Below, piece after piece: positions 27,049 through 35,200 of a stretch of DNA of 64,000 bases; position 1 is the first letter of the stretch, and each line of letters begins with the position of its first letter. A model generated the notes under the pieces. It did no database searches and was not told the origin of the DNA. It worked only from the letters and a program-made list of their open reading frames with translations. The position numbers were made by a program, and so were the translations under genes. Source of the DNA: Bradyrhizobium nitroreducens (GTDB lineage: Bacteria; Pseudomonadota; Alphaproteobacteria; Rhizobiales; Xanthobacteraceae); the NCBI RefSeq assembly GCF_002776695.1, contig NZ_LFJC01000003.1, forward strand, positions 6,351,235 to 6,415,234, in the 5' to 3' direction.

Positions 27049-27174
27049 TCAGCGCTTGGAATCCGAATCGATCCGGCCTGAGCTGGTCTGCCGGTCCGCG
27101 TAAGCCAAGGCTGCGGCAAATACGACGAAGATCGCGACGACGACAACGGTTACCAGCAACGCGTCAGCAGGCAT
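27049..27174 (-). CDS. 41-residue single-span membrane protein
   Basis: The small protein has one hydrophobic helix (LLVTVVVVAIFVVFAAALAYA, about residues 6-26) and a short polar, charged C-terminal tail (DRQTSSGRIDSDSKR). GGGAGG lies 5 nt before the ATG at 27174; the ATG at 27177 is too close to it. A perfect FNR/FixK box is centred 59 nt upstream of the start. It resembles tiny membrane subunits that accompany respiratory oxidases, but no oxidase gene is nearby and I do not recognise the family. It is likely induced at low oxygen. Confidence 0.7.
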   Translation of the reverse strand: MPADALLVTVVVVAIFVVFAAALAYADRQTSSGRIDSDSKR

Positions 27175-27226
27175 CATCCCCTCCCGATAATTTGGGGCAT
27201 TATTTTGCCGCAGCCGGCCAACGTCA

Positions 27227-27240
27227 TTGATCGAGATCAA
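27227..27240. promoter_or_regulatory. FNR/FixK box (TTGAT-CGAG-ATCAA)
   Basis: This is a perfect match to the FNR/FixK consensus TTGAT-N4-ATCAA. It lies between the fnrN-like stop (27268) and the small membrane protein start (27174), with its centre 59.5 nt upstream of that start. It probably activates the small gene. Confidence 0.85.
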
Positions 27241-27267
27241 GAATGCCAGAGCGTCGCGAACGGACCG

Positions 27268-27981
27268 TCAGGCTGCGGCCAGCGCCTCTGCGCGCGCGGG
27301 ATCGAGCAGGCTGATGCCGCCGTGAATGATCTCGATCACGCCGTGACGCTCCAGCTTGGTGAAGGTGCGGCTGACGGTTTCGATGGTCAGGCCGAGATAG
27401 TCGGCGATGTCCTGACGGCTCATGGGAAGCGGAACCGTGTCGGACAGCCCCTTGAGCGCAACCAGCCGTTCGCGCCAGCTGAGCAGAAAGGTCGCGACCT
27501 TCTCGTCGGCCGAACGACGGCCGAGCAGCACCATATGGTCGCGCGCCTGGCTCAACTCGCGAATCGCCAGCTCGTTGATCCGCTTGAGCAGCTGCGGCCG
27601 GTCTTCGATAAAGCGACCGAACGGGGCTTTGGCGAACTGGCACACGGTCACGACGCCGATCGCATCGGCGGAAAAATTATGCCGGCCGGATATGTTCATT
27701 CCCAGGAAATCGCCGGGCAAGGCAAAACCGACGATCTGCCGGCGGCCGTCTGGCAGCAGCTTGTACAGCCGCATGACGCCTTCGAGAACGTTGTAGAACG
27801 AGGTCGTGATGTCCTCCTCGGAGAACACGGTCTCGCCTCCGTCAAAATGGACGCGGCGCCCGAGATGCTCGAACTCCCTGAGCTCGGCCGCATTCAGCGA
27901 CGAACAAACCGCCGCACCGCGCACGGCACAATCGCTGCAAAAATGTCCGTTCGGCTCAATCATGACCACGGAAGGCTTCAT
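27268..27981 (-). CDS. fnrN: FNR-type oxygen-responsive regulator (FnrN-like)
   Basis: The 237-residue Crp/Fnr protein has N-terminal cysteines Cys15, Cys18 and Cys26 (HFCSDCAVRGAAVC) and a fourth at Cys114 (VVTVCQF). This is the pattern that binds an oxygen-labile 4Fe-4S cluster in FNR/FnrN. The recognition helix (YLGLTIETVSRTFTKL) has the FNR-type Glu, Ser and Arg that read TTGA-N6-TCAA. The ATG at 27981 has a GGGGAG ribosome site; the longer frame upstream would cross an FNR box. FixK2 of Bradyrhizobium lacks these cysteines, so FnrN is the better name. It likely controls the seven boxes in this region and perhaps its own gene. Confidence 0.88.
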   Translation of the reverse strand: MKPSVVMIEPNGHFCSDCAVRGAAVCSSLNAAELREFEHLGRRVHFDGGETVFSEEDITTSFYNVLEGVMRLYKLLPDGRRQIVGFALPGDFLGMNISGRHNFSADAIGVVTVCQFAKAPFGRFIEDRPQLLKRINELAIRELSQARDHMVLLGRRSADEKVATFLLSWRERLVALKGLSDTVPLPMSRQDIADYLGLTIETVSRTFTKLERHGVIEIIHGGISLLDPARAEALAAA

Positions 27982-28065
27982 CCACCGCTCCCCGCGCCGG
28001 CTGCCCCCGGCCCCAGGCCGAGTCCACCGCGCGGAGGGCATTTTACTGCACTGCGCCAAAGCCAA

Positions 28066-28079
28066 TTGACTCAGATCAA
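28066..28079. promoter_or_regulatory. FNR/FixK box (TTGAC-TCAG-ATCAA)
   Basis: The box lies in the divergent space between the fnrN-like gene (start 27981, leftward) and the cytochrome c gene (start 28136, rightward). Its centre is 63.5 nt from the cytochrome start, matching the spacing at the other boxes, and 91.5 nt from fnrN. It probably drives the cytochrome gene and may also give autoregulation of fnrN. Confidence 0.85.
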
Positions 28080-28135
28080 ATTTGAGTGGCATCCCCGTCT
28101 TATTCTGCTCCAGAGTTTCGACGGGATCACGTTCC

Positions 28136-28453
28136 ATGCTGCAAGGCGCCCTGCGTCACGGCCTGATTGGGCTGCTTCTGATGACACCTGCGCTGGCGGC
28201 CCCGACCGCCGAACAGCGCGGCAAGGCCTTTGCAAGGGCCAATTGCGCCCGCTGCCACGCGATCGACCGCGTCTCCCGCAGCCCGCTCGAGGGCGCGCCC
28301 CCGCTGCGGATCCTGCATCAGCGCTACCCGATCGAGACCCTTGGCGAGGCGCTGGCGGAGGGGATCTATACCGGTCACGCCGACATGCCGGCCTTCGAGC
28401 TCAGTCCGGACCAGATCCACGACCTTCTGTCCTACCTGAAGACGCTGGAATAG
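28136..28453 (+). CDS. Small periplasmic c-type cytochrome
   Basis: The 105-residue protein has a signal peptide (LIGLLLMTPALAA), a single haem-binding CARCH motif and a candidate axial Met in ADMPAF. This is the class I cytochrome c layout (about 85 mature residues). It is likely an electron carrier induced at low oxygen, given the FNR box centred about 64 nt upstream. The ATG at 28136 puts the signal peptide at the N-terminus; an upstream in-frame start at 28082 would lie almost on the box and is rejected. No oxidase or reductase partner is adjacent. Confidence 0.88.
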   Translation: MLQGALRHGLIGLLLMTPALAAPTAEQRGKAFARANCARCHAIDRVSRSPLEGAPPLRILHQRYPIETLGEALAEGIYTGHADMPAFELSPDQIHDLLSYLKTLE

Positions 28454-28459
28454 ACGGCG

Positions 28460-29575
28460 TTACACCGCCTGCACGGTCCAGCCGATCAGCTCCTTGGCGA
28501 TGCGAGCAAAGGCCGCATCGAAGGCGGCAACCGAAGCGGCCGGCTCGACCTTGTCGAGCTTCTCGCTGGTCTCGACCAGGCGCGAGGCAACCACCTTGCC
28601 GCTCTTGTCGACGATCCGTGCCGACAGTTCGATCTCGACCCTTGCCTCGCCCTCCGTGGCGATCCGGAAGCGCCTGATGTCGATCAGGAGCTGGTAATCC
28701 GCCTGACCGAGATCGCTCGTGCGCAGCGGGGCGTGGACGATGTCGTAATTCTCGAAGCTGTCGATCAGGCGCGCCTGCACCAATTTCGGAATGCTGTCGG
28801 CCCAGAGGAAGTCGGCAAAGCCCGGCCGGTCCCCAACGGGCGCGAACAGCATGCGCTGGGTCTGCAGCATGGCGACCGCGCTCGGCTCGGGAATGGCCAG
28901 TGATGCCGACAGCGTCTTGCCGGCGGGGCCGAGATTCTGCGGCGTGTGCAGGTCGTAGGTGACCTTCTGCGCAGGGACGCCACCGCCGGTCATCTTTTCC
29001 AGGCCCGCCAGAATGCCGTCGATCTTGCCGGTATTGCGCGCGAGCCCCTCGGAGAAGGTCTTGAAATTCGCGATGGTGTCCTTGAGCGGGCCGGAATTGT
29101 CCTGAAGCACCGTGTCGACCCGCCGCAGCGCATCGCGCGCCGCCTGCGTCATGCTCTGGCCGGCGCCGGCCTCGGCGATCAAGGTCGGCGGCTCGCCGGA
29201 CTTGTCACCGGACTTGGCGACGATCAATCCGCCCTCCAACGTCACCACCGGCACGCCGGTCAGGCCCTGGAATTCGAGACCGACCTTGGTGTCGGAGCGG
29301 ACTGGCGTCGCGGTCGCGACCGAAATCGTGGCGTTGACGAAACGCGGATTGTCCGGCGCGAGCCCGAGCTGGGTCACCTCACCGACCCGAATGCCGTTGA
29401 ACAGCACGCCGGCACCGACCAGCAGGCCCGGGACCGGCCCCTGGAATTGCACGTGGTAGTTCGTGCGCGGCCCGATGCCGCCGGTGTTGTTCAGCCAATA
29501 GACGAAGCCGAACACCGCGAGGATCGCGGCCAGCACGAAACTGCCGATCAGCACGTAGGGAGCGCGGGTTTCCAT
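28460..29575 (-). CDS. MlaD/MCE protein fused to PqiC-like auxiliary lipoprotein domain
   Basis: The 371-residue protein has an N-terminal membrane anchor (residues 7-29), one MCE/MlaD domain (VQFQGPVPGLLVGAGVLFNGIRVGEV to about residue 125) and a helical stretch. The C-terminal part, from about residue 205 (KVTYDLHTPQN, MLFAPVGDRPGFADFLWADSIPKLVQARLI), matches the ABC-type transport auxiliary (PqiC/YmbA-like) domain. The latter is normally a separate outer-membrane lipoprotein; here it is fused and lacks its own lipobox. It should carry phospholipid across the periplasm with the MlaF ATPase and MlaE permease encoded directly upstream (3 nt apart). Confidence 0.88.
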   Translation of the reverse strand: METRAPYVLIGSFVLAAILAVFGFVYWLNNTGGIGPRTNYHVQFQGPVPGLLVGAGVLFNGIRVGEVTQLGLAPDNPRFVNATISVATATPVRSDTKVGLEFQGLTGVPVVTLEGGLIVAKSGDKSGEPPTLIAEAGAGQSMTQAARDALRRVDTVLQDNSGPLKDTIANFKTFSEGLARNTGKIDGILAGLEKMTGGGVPAQKVTYDLHTPQNLGPAGKTLSASLAIPEPSAVAMLQTQRMLFAPVGDRPGFADFLWADSIPKLVQARLIDSFENYDIVHAPLRTSDLGQADYQLLIDIRRFRIATEGEARVEIELSARIVDKSGKVVASRLVETSEKLDKVEPAASVAAFDAAFARIAKELIGWTVQAV

Positions 29576-29578
29576 GTC

Positions 29579-30346
29579 TCATCTCATCTCGTGTTGCAGC
29601 ATCTGCGAGCGCTTGCCGTGGAAATAGGCGCGCACCCAGGGATGCTCGGATTGCAGCAATTCGCGCATCGGGCCGATCGCCACGATCTTGCCGTCGGCGA
29701 GCGCGGCGACGCGGTCGCAGACCGTGGTGAGGCTCGCAAGATCGTGGGTCACCATGAACACGGTCAGCCCCAGCGTCTTTTGCAGGGTCTTGATCAGCGC
29801 GTCGAAATCGCCGGCGGCGATCGGATCGAGGCCGGAGGTCGGCTCGTCCAGGAACAGGATCGGCGGGTCGAGCGCGAGCGCGCGCGCCAGCGCGACGCGC
29901 TTGGTCATGCCGCCGGACAGCTCTGACGGATATTTGTCGGCGTCCTGAGCGCGCAAGCCGACCATTTCAAGCTTGGCGATCGCGATCTCGTCCATCAGCT
30001 CCTGCGACAGGACGAGATTTTCACGTAACGGAAACTGGATGTTCTGCCGGACCGTCAGCGAGGAGAACAGCGCGCCCTGCTGGAACAAGATGCCCCATAT
30101 CGTGGCTGCGCCTCGACCATGGCCGCCGGTGGGTTGTCCCATGACTTCGATGGTCCCGCCCCGGCGCGGGATGAGGCCGATGATGGTTCGCATCAAGACC
30201 GACTTGCCGCCGCCGGATGCCCCCACCAGTCCGAGGATCTCGCCCCGGCGGACGTCGAGCGACAGATGGTCCAGCACGGTCTGGCGGCCGAAGCCGACCA
30301 CGAGGTCCCGGACGCGGATCGCGAACTGGTCTTGCGATGCGTCCAT
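29579..30346 (-). CDS. mlaF: MlaF-type ABC transporter ATPase
   Basis: The 255-residue ATPase has Walker A GASGGGKS, Q-loop FQQGALFSSLTV, signature LSGGMTKRVALARAL, Walker B ILFLDEPTSGLDP and the switch histidine MVTHD. The FQQGALF and LSGGM variants are typical of MlaF/MkL-type ATPases of lipid importers. The ATG at 30346 is chosen; the open frame continues upstream, but that part is antisense-like reading of the permease gene. It energises the MlaE-type permease, whose gene ends 2 nt upstream. Confidence 0.93.
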   Translation of the reverse strand: MDASQDQFAIRVRDLVVGFGRQTVLDHLSLDVRRGEILGLVGASGGGKSVLMRTIIGLIPRRGGTIEVMGQPTGGHGRGAATIWGILFQQGALFSSLTVRQNIQFPLRENLVLSQELMDEIAIAKLEMVGLRAQDADKYPSELSGGMTKRVALARALALDPPILFLDEPTSGLDPIAAGDFDALIKTLQKTLGLTVFMVTHDLASLTTVCDRVAALADGKIVAIGPMRELLQSEHPWVRAYFHGKRSQMLQHEMR

Positions 30347-30348
30347 CT

Positions 30349-31485
30349 TCACATTCCGATCGAGGCAAAGAAGACCGCGAACAGGCCGTCGAGCACGATC
30401 ACCAGGAAGATCGATTTCACCACCGACGTCGTGGTCTGTCGCCCGAGCGATTCCGCGCTGCCCTTGACGCGCAATCCCTCGCTGCAAGCCACGATCCCGA
30501 TCACCAGCGCCATGAACGGCGCCTTCAGGATGCCCACCTCGAAATGGGTGACGGAGATGGCCTCGTGCAGCCGCGCGATGTAGATCGCCGGACCCATGTC
30601 GCCATAGAACTGAGCGACGAGACCGCCGCCATAGAGCGCGGCAATCGAACCGATGAAGGTGAGAATCGGCAGCGCGATGATCAGGGCCGCAACGCGCGGC
30701 AGGATCAGGACGTCGACGGGATCGAGCCCCATGGTCGAGAGCGCGTCGATCTCCTCGCGCATCTTCATCGAGCCGAGCTCGGCGGTGTAGGCGCTGCCGG
30801 ACCGGCCGGCGACCATGATGGCGACGATGAGCACGCCGAGCTCGCGCAGCACCAGGATGCCGACCATGTCGACGGTATAGGATTCCGCACCGAACCGGCG
30901 GAAATGGAAGAAACCCTGCTGCGCGATGATGGCGCCGATCAGGAAGGTGATCAGCGCTACGATGGGGATCGCCTGCCACCCGATGCGGTAGAGCTGATAG
31001 ACCAGCGAGGTCAGCCGCAGCGAACGCGGCCGGCGCAGCACGCCGATGATGGCCATGAACAATGCGCCGAGCATCTGCAGGAAGATCGTGATGTCCTCCC
31101 GCGCGCCAACGGTGGACTTGCCGAGATCGCCGAGCCTCGCCAGCACCGGATTGGGCACAGCCGCCGGAGCCGGCGTGTGGAGGTTGACCTGGCGCACCTC
31201 TTCCAGCAGCCCGCTGAAATGATCGGCGACGCCGACGAATTCGGCCGATCTGCCTGACGATGCGGCCCTGCGCGACAGTTTTTCCAGGACCCAGGCGCCG
31301 AGCGTGTCGAGCGCACTGACACCGGACATGTCCAGCGTGACGGCGCGCGAGCGATCGACGTCGGTCCCGACCGATCGGGACAAGGTCTCGAGCGTCACCA
31401 CATTCGCGGCGGTCCAGGGCCCTTCGGGGCGCAAGTTCAGCACGTCGCCGGACGGCGTCGCGAGCAATAGCGGTTCGTGGTTCAC
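30349..31485 (-). CDS. mlaE: MlaE-type lipid permease with N-terminal STAS domain
   Basis: The 378-residue protein starts with a STAS-like domain (about residues 10-100, VTLDMSGVSALDTLGAWVL), which in other species is the separate MlaB protein. It continues with the MlaE permease, showing VGILVLRELGVLIVAIMVAGRSGSAYTAELGSMKMREEIDAL and five to six membrane segments. The GTG at 31485 has GAGG about 8 nt upstream; an upstream TTG is less likely. It is the first gene of the three-gene lipid transport operon. With the MlaD-PqiC fusion downstream, the whole machine is compressed into three genes. Confidence 0.9.
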   Translation of the reverse strand: MNHEPLLLATPSGDVLNLRPEGPWTAANVVTLETLSRSVGTDVDRSRAVTLDMSGVSALDTLGAWVLEKLSRRAASSGRSAEFVGVADHFSGLLEEVRQVNLHTPAPAAVPNPVLARLGDLGKSTVGAREDITIFLQMLGALFMAIIGVLRRPRSLRLTSLVYQLYRIGWQAIPIVALITFLIGAIIAQQGFFHFRRFGAESYTVDMVGILVLRELGVLIVAIMVAGRSGSAYTAELGSMKMREEIDALSTMGLDPVDVLILPRVAALIIALPILTFIGSIAALYGGGLVAQFYGDMGPAIYIARLHEAISVTHFEVGILKAPFMALVIGIVACSEGLRVKGSAESLGRQTTTSVVKSIFLVIVLDGLFAVFFASIGM

Positions 31486-31583
31486 GCTTCCACCTCGTCG
31501 GGACAATCGGTCCCCATTCAGACGGTATTTCTAGGCCAGCTTATGGCGGCCGGCTTGACCTGTCTCAAGAGCTGCCCTGCCGA

Positions 31584-31597
31584 TTGACGCAAATCAA
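31584..31597. promoter_or_regulatory. FNR/FixK box (TTGAC-GCAA-ATCAA)
   Basis: The box lies between mlaE (leftward, start 31485) and the DUF883 gene (rightward, start 31655). Its centre is 64.5 nt from the DUF883 start, the spacing seen at the other boxes, and 105 nt from mlaE, so the DUF883 pair is the likelier target. Confidence 0.85.
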
Positions 31598-31654
31598 GCG
31601 CGATCGCGCGCGCGGGCCCTAGGCTTGCGTCCGTTCAATGGGGATATCAAGTCC

Positions 31655-31930
31655 ATGTTCAACAGCGACAGGATGAGCGAAGAACTACGCGCGCTGAAGG
31701 TCGACGTCACGCGCTTGCTGAGCACCGCCGGCGAAGAGATGTACGAGAGTTCGAAAGATCGCGCCGAAGCGCTCGCCGACCAGATCAGGGCCGCACTGAC
31801 CGAGCTCGGCGAGACCGTCGAGGAAGAGCAGGAGCAGCTTCAGGGCCTCATTGCGGACCGTCCGATCACATCGCTCGCCTCCGCCTTCGCGCTCGGCGTG
31901 GTTGTCGGCTTCATGCTGAGGAGACACTAG
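31655..31930 (+). CDS. DUF883 (ElaB/YqjD-like) membrane-anchored protein
   Basis: The 91-residue protein is mostly an amphipathic, acidic helix (SEELRALKVDVTRLLSTAGEEMYESSKDRAEALADQIRAAL and following). It ends in a C-terminal membrane segment, ITSLASAFALGVVVGFMLRR, with the GxxxGF-type ending of ElaB/YqjD/DUF883 proteins. Those proteins sit at the inner membrane and can bind ribosomes in E. coli under stress. The ATG at 31655 is chosen over an upstream TTG. The next gene follows without a gap, as yqjE follows yqjD. An FNR box precedes it. Confidence 0.85.
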   Translation: MFNSDRMSEELRALKVDVTRLLSTAGEEMYESSKDRAEALADQIRAALTELGETVEEEQEQLQGLIADRPITSLASAFALGVVVGFMLRRH

Positions 31931-32431
31931 GTGAATACCGAGAATGTGGTCAAACATCTGCGCGCACTGTGGCGCACCGACAGGATCATTGCGGACATCC
32001 GGCTCCGCCATTTGCTAATCGGGCTCGGCCTGCGCGCCTTTGCAGCCCTGATCGCAGCGTTCGGGCTTCTGATGCTGGAGCTGTCGGCCTATTTCGCGCT
32101 GGTCCAGATCTGGAGCGCGATTGCCGCCGCGGCCATCCTCGGAGCCGTCAATTTCGTCATCGCGGCGGCTCTCTTCGTCATCGCCGGCCGCGCTCCGTCG
32201 GGCCGTGACATCGAGCTCGCCAACGAAATCCACGACTCGTCCATCGAAGCGCTCCAGTTCGAGGCGCGCGCGTTCCAGGCCCAGATGTCGGGCGCGGTGC
32301 ATCATCCGCTCAGTACGATCGTGCCGGTGCTGGTGCCGCTGATCGCGATCATCGTGAAGAACTTGCGATCGACTGCCAGGACGTCCGCCAAGACATCCGC
32401 GGCGGCAGGGTCGGCCGAAGCGGATTCCTGA
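31931..32431 (+). CDS. YqjE-like (phage holin-superfamily) membrane protein
   Basis: The 166-residue protein has two adjacent membrane helices (LGLRAFAALIAAFGLLMLELSAYF and AIAAAAILGAVNFVIAAALFVIAG, about residues 35-90), a soluble helical part, and a hydrophobic C-terminal stretch (STIVPVLVPLIAII). This is the layout of the putative holin III/YqjE family, usually encoded after DUF883 proteins. The GTG start follows the preceding TAG directly. Its role is likely at the membrane during stress; lytic holin function is not implied. Confidence 0.75.
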   Translation: MNTENVVKHLRALWRTDRIIADIRLRHLLIGLGLRAFAALIAAFGLLMLELSAYFALVQIWSAIAAAAILGAVNFVIAAALFVIAGRAPSGRDIELANEIHDSSIEALQFEARAFQAQMSGAVHHPLSTIVPVLVPLIAIIVKNLRSTARTSAKTSAAAGSAEADS

Positions 32432-32440
32432 CGGGCGTCC

Positions 32441-35134
32441 TCAAAGGGTCAGCTTGACGTCGCAGATATCGGGTTCGGCCGGATCCGGCTTGACCTCGAA
32501 GCCGAGCTGTCGGCACATTTCGAGCATCACGGTGTTCTCCTTGAGAACGTCGCCCGAGATGACTTTCAGCCCTTCCGACTTGGCATAGTTGATGATGAGC
32601 TGCATGAGCGCCCAGCCGAGCCCCCTGCCCTTGAGATCGGAGCGCAGCAGGATCGCGTATTCGCCGCTCTCGTAGATCGAATCTGAATGGAGCCGGACCA
32701 CGCCGACCATTTCGCCCGTGGCCTCGTCGAATGCGATGAAGGCCATCGCGCGCGCATAATCGAGCTGGGTCAGGCGCGCGATGAACTCGTGGGTAAACTC
32801 CTTCATCGGCGCAAAGAAGCGCAGGCGAAGATCGTGCGGCGTGACGTGACGCAGGAATTCGTGGATGGTCGGCTCGTCCTCGGGGCGCATGGGCCGCGCG
32901 AAGATGCGCCAGTCGTCCTTGAGCTTGAGGCGGCGCTCCCATTGCGATGGATAGGCGCGAACGGCGAAATTGGCCGGGCCGGAGCCGGCAAACTTCCGTT
33001 GCGGCGGGCCGACCGCGACACGGGCATCGACCGCGGTCACGCCGGTTTCGTCCGCGAGCAGCGGATTGATGTCGAATTCGCGGATTTCGGGAATGTCAGC
33101 CGCCATCTGTGCCAGCTTGACCAGCACCATGGCCACCGCATCTTGCTTGACCGCCGGCACATCGCGGTAGGCCTTTAGCAGCCGCGATACGCGGGTGCGG
33201 TCGATCAGGTCGCGGGCGAGCTGCAAATCCAGCGGCGGCAGCGCAAGGGCCTTGTCGTTGATGATCTCCACCGCTGTGCCGCCACGGCCGAACACGACAA
33301 CGGTGCCGAAAGTGGGATCGTCGGCCAGTCCCAGGATCAGCTCGCGCGCTTTGGCCTTGACGACCATGGCCTGGACGATGACGCCGCCGATCCGGGCCTC
33401 GGGCCGCAGCTTCTTCGCCCGCGCGAGAATGTTCGCCGCAGCCCCTCGCACGGCGTCAGGCGTGGTCAGATTGAGAACGACGCCGCCGACATCGGATTTG
33501 TGGGTGATGTCCCGCGACATGATCTTCAGCACGACGGTGCCACCCTGTGCGAAGATCTCGTTTGCATAGCCTACCGCCTGCTCGACATCTGCTGCCGCAT
33601 AGGTCGGCACCATCGCGATGTCATACGCTTCGAGCAGGTTCTTGATCTCGACCGGCTCGAGCCATTCACGACCGTCGGCGATCGCGGCGGTGACGATCTC
33701 CCTCGCCCCCCGGGCGTCGGGAACGAACGTGTCGGGCATCGCTGGAGGAACCTGGCTCAGCTCCTCCACCACTTCGCGGTGGCGGACCAGATGCATGAAG
33801 CCGCGCACGGCGTCGTCCTCGGTCGGATAGTTCGGCACGCCGGCGCCGGAAAGCGCCTGAATGATCTGCTGATCGGCACCGACCCAGGCGGCCAGCACCG
33901 GCTTGGCCCATCGGCTGTGCTCCTTTCGATACTTACCGACGAGCTCCGTCACGGTGGCGGCGATCTCGGCCGCCGAGGCGATGGCCGTTTGCACGTTGAG
34001 GACCAGGACCGCGTCATTGTCGCGATCGGCCAGCAGCACCTCCAGCGCCGCCGCATAGCGCGCGGCGTCAGCGTCGCCGACGATGTCGACGGGATTTGCA
34101 CCGGACCAGGTCGGCGGCAGCGCCGCGTCGAGCTTCTCGCGCGCCTCCGCCGAGAGGGTCGCCGGAATTCCACCGAGCTCGACCAGTCGATCGACGGCGA
34201 GCACGCCGATGCCGCCGCCATTGGTCAGGATGGCGAGACGCTTTCCGGTCGGCGATTCGACACGGCCGAGCGTCTCGGCACAATCGAACAGCTCGCGCAG
34301 GTCCGACACCCGCAGGACGCCCGCGCGGCGGAACGCCGCGTCATAGACGGCGTCGGCGCCAGCGAGCGCGCCGGTGTGGGTCGCCGCGGCTTTCGCGCCC
34401 TGCGCCATGCGACCGGACTTCACCACGACGACGGGCTTCACGCGCGCGGCCGCGCGCGCCGCCGACATGAACTTGCGTGCGTCCTTGATGGACTCGATAT
34501 AGAGCAGGATCGCGCGGGTCTTGTGATCCATCGCGAAATAGTCGAGCAGATCGGCAATGTCGACGTCGATCTGATCGCCGATCGAGACGATGCCGGAGAA
34601 GCCGACGCCGCGCTGCGCAGCCCAATCGACCATGCCGGCGGCGATCGCCCCCGATTGCGAGATCAGCGCGAGGCTGCCCGCCCCCGGCATATGCGCGGCA
34701 AAGCTGGCATTCAGGCTGACCCCGGGCATCATGATGCCGAGGCAGTTCGGTCCGATCAGCCGCATGCCGTATTTACCGGCCGCTGCGATGGCAGCCTCGT
34801 GCAGAGATCCCGGTCCATGGCCGAGCCCGGCCGAGACGATCAAAGCGCCCGCCGTGCCGCGGCGCCCGGCCTGGTCGATGATGCCGGGGATCTCGCGCGC
34901 CGGCGCGGTGATGACCACGAGTTCGGGCACGAAATCCAAGGCGTCCAGACTCTTCACCGCCGCCATGCCGCCGATTTCCGCATGGCGTGGATTGACGAGG
35001 CCGAACCGCCCCTTGAATTGGGCCTTGCGAACGTTCTCCAGAACGGCGCGTCCCACCGAGACCGGGCGAGCGCTGGCTCCGACAAGCGCAACCGAACGCG
35101 GCGCCAGCAGGTTGTTCAGACGATAGGTTGACAT
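32441..35134 (-). CDS. Acyl-CoA synthetase (NDP-forming)/GNAT acetyltransferase fusion
   Basis: The 897-residue protein has a CoA-binding domain (about 5-135, ALVGASARPVSVGRAVLENV), a succinyl-CoA-ligase-like domain with the region of the catalytic His (AATHTGALAGADAVYDAAF), an ATP-grasp domain (about 480-700) and a C-terminal GNAT domain with the acetyl-CoA loop LKGRGLGWALM. This is the layout of Pat/Pka-type protein lysine acetyltransferases. In those, the synthetase part usually lacks catalytic activity; here its His seems retained, so ligase activity cannot be excluded. It is 66 nt downstream of the universal stress protein gene and probably shares its FNR-controlled transcript. Confidence 0.88.
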   Translation of the reverse strand: MSTYRLNNLLAPRSVALVGASARPVSVGRAVLENVRKAQFKGRFGLVNPRHAEIGGMAAVKSLDALDFVPELVVITAPAREIPGIIDQAGRRGTAGALIVSAGLGHGPGSLHEAAIAAAGKYGMRLIGPNCLGIMMPGVSLNASFAAHMPGAGSLALISQSGAIAAGMVDWAAQRGVGFSGIVSIGDQIDVDIADLLDYFAMDHKTRAILLYIESIKDARKFMSAARAAARVKPVVVVKSGRMAQGAKAAATHTGALAGADAVYDAAFRRAGVLRVSDLRELFDCAETLGRVESPTGKRLAILTNGGGIGVLAVDRLVELGGIPATLSAEAREKLDAALPPTWSGANPVDIVGDADAARYAAALEVLLADRDNDAVLVLNVQTAIASAAEIAATVTELVGKYRKEHSRWAKPVLAAWVGADQQIIQALSGAGVPNYPTEDDAVRGFMHLVRHREVVEELSQVPPAMPDTFVPDARGAREIVTAAIADGREWLEPVEIKNLLEAYDIAMVPTYAAADVEQAVGYANEIFAQGGTVVLKIMSRDITHKSDVGGVVLNLTTPDAVRGAAANILARAKKLRPEARIGGVIVQAMVVKAKARELILGLADDPTFGTVVVFGRGGTAVEIINDKALALPPLDLQLARDLIDRTRVSRLLKAYRDVPAVKQDAVAMVLVKLAQMAADIPEIREFDINPLLADETGVTAVDARVAVGPPQRKFAGSGPANFAVRAYPSQWERRLKLKDDWRIFARPMRPEDEPTIHEFLRHVTPHDLRLRFFAPMKEFTHEFIARLTQLDYARAMAFIAFDEATGEMVGVVRLHSDSIYESGEYAILLRSDLKGRGLGWALMQLIINYAKSEGLKVISGDVLKENTVMLEMCRQLGFEVKPDPAEPDICDVKLTL

Positions 35135-35200
35135 GAAATCAAATGCGCCCGGTCGGAGACGGTTCCGATGGTTGACGATCAGTCGGGACGAATGGCGAGC

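Noticed and set aside
30347..30979. Upstream extension of the MlaF reading frame
   Set aside because: It reads the MlaE permease gene in another frame; MlaF starts at 30346 with normal length.
32687..35131. Long plus-strand frames opposite the acyl-CoA synthetase/GNAT gene
   Set aside because: Composition is His/Arg/Asp-rich as expected from antisense reading, and the minus strand encodes a complete known protein.
35128..35142. FNR-like sequence TTGAC-N5-ATCAA at the start of the acyl-CoA synthetase/GNAT gene
   Set aside because: The spacer is five bases, not four, and it overlaps the start codon, so it is probably chance.
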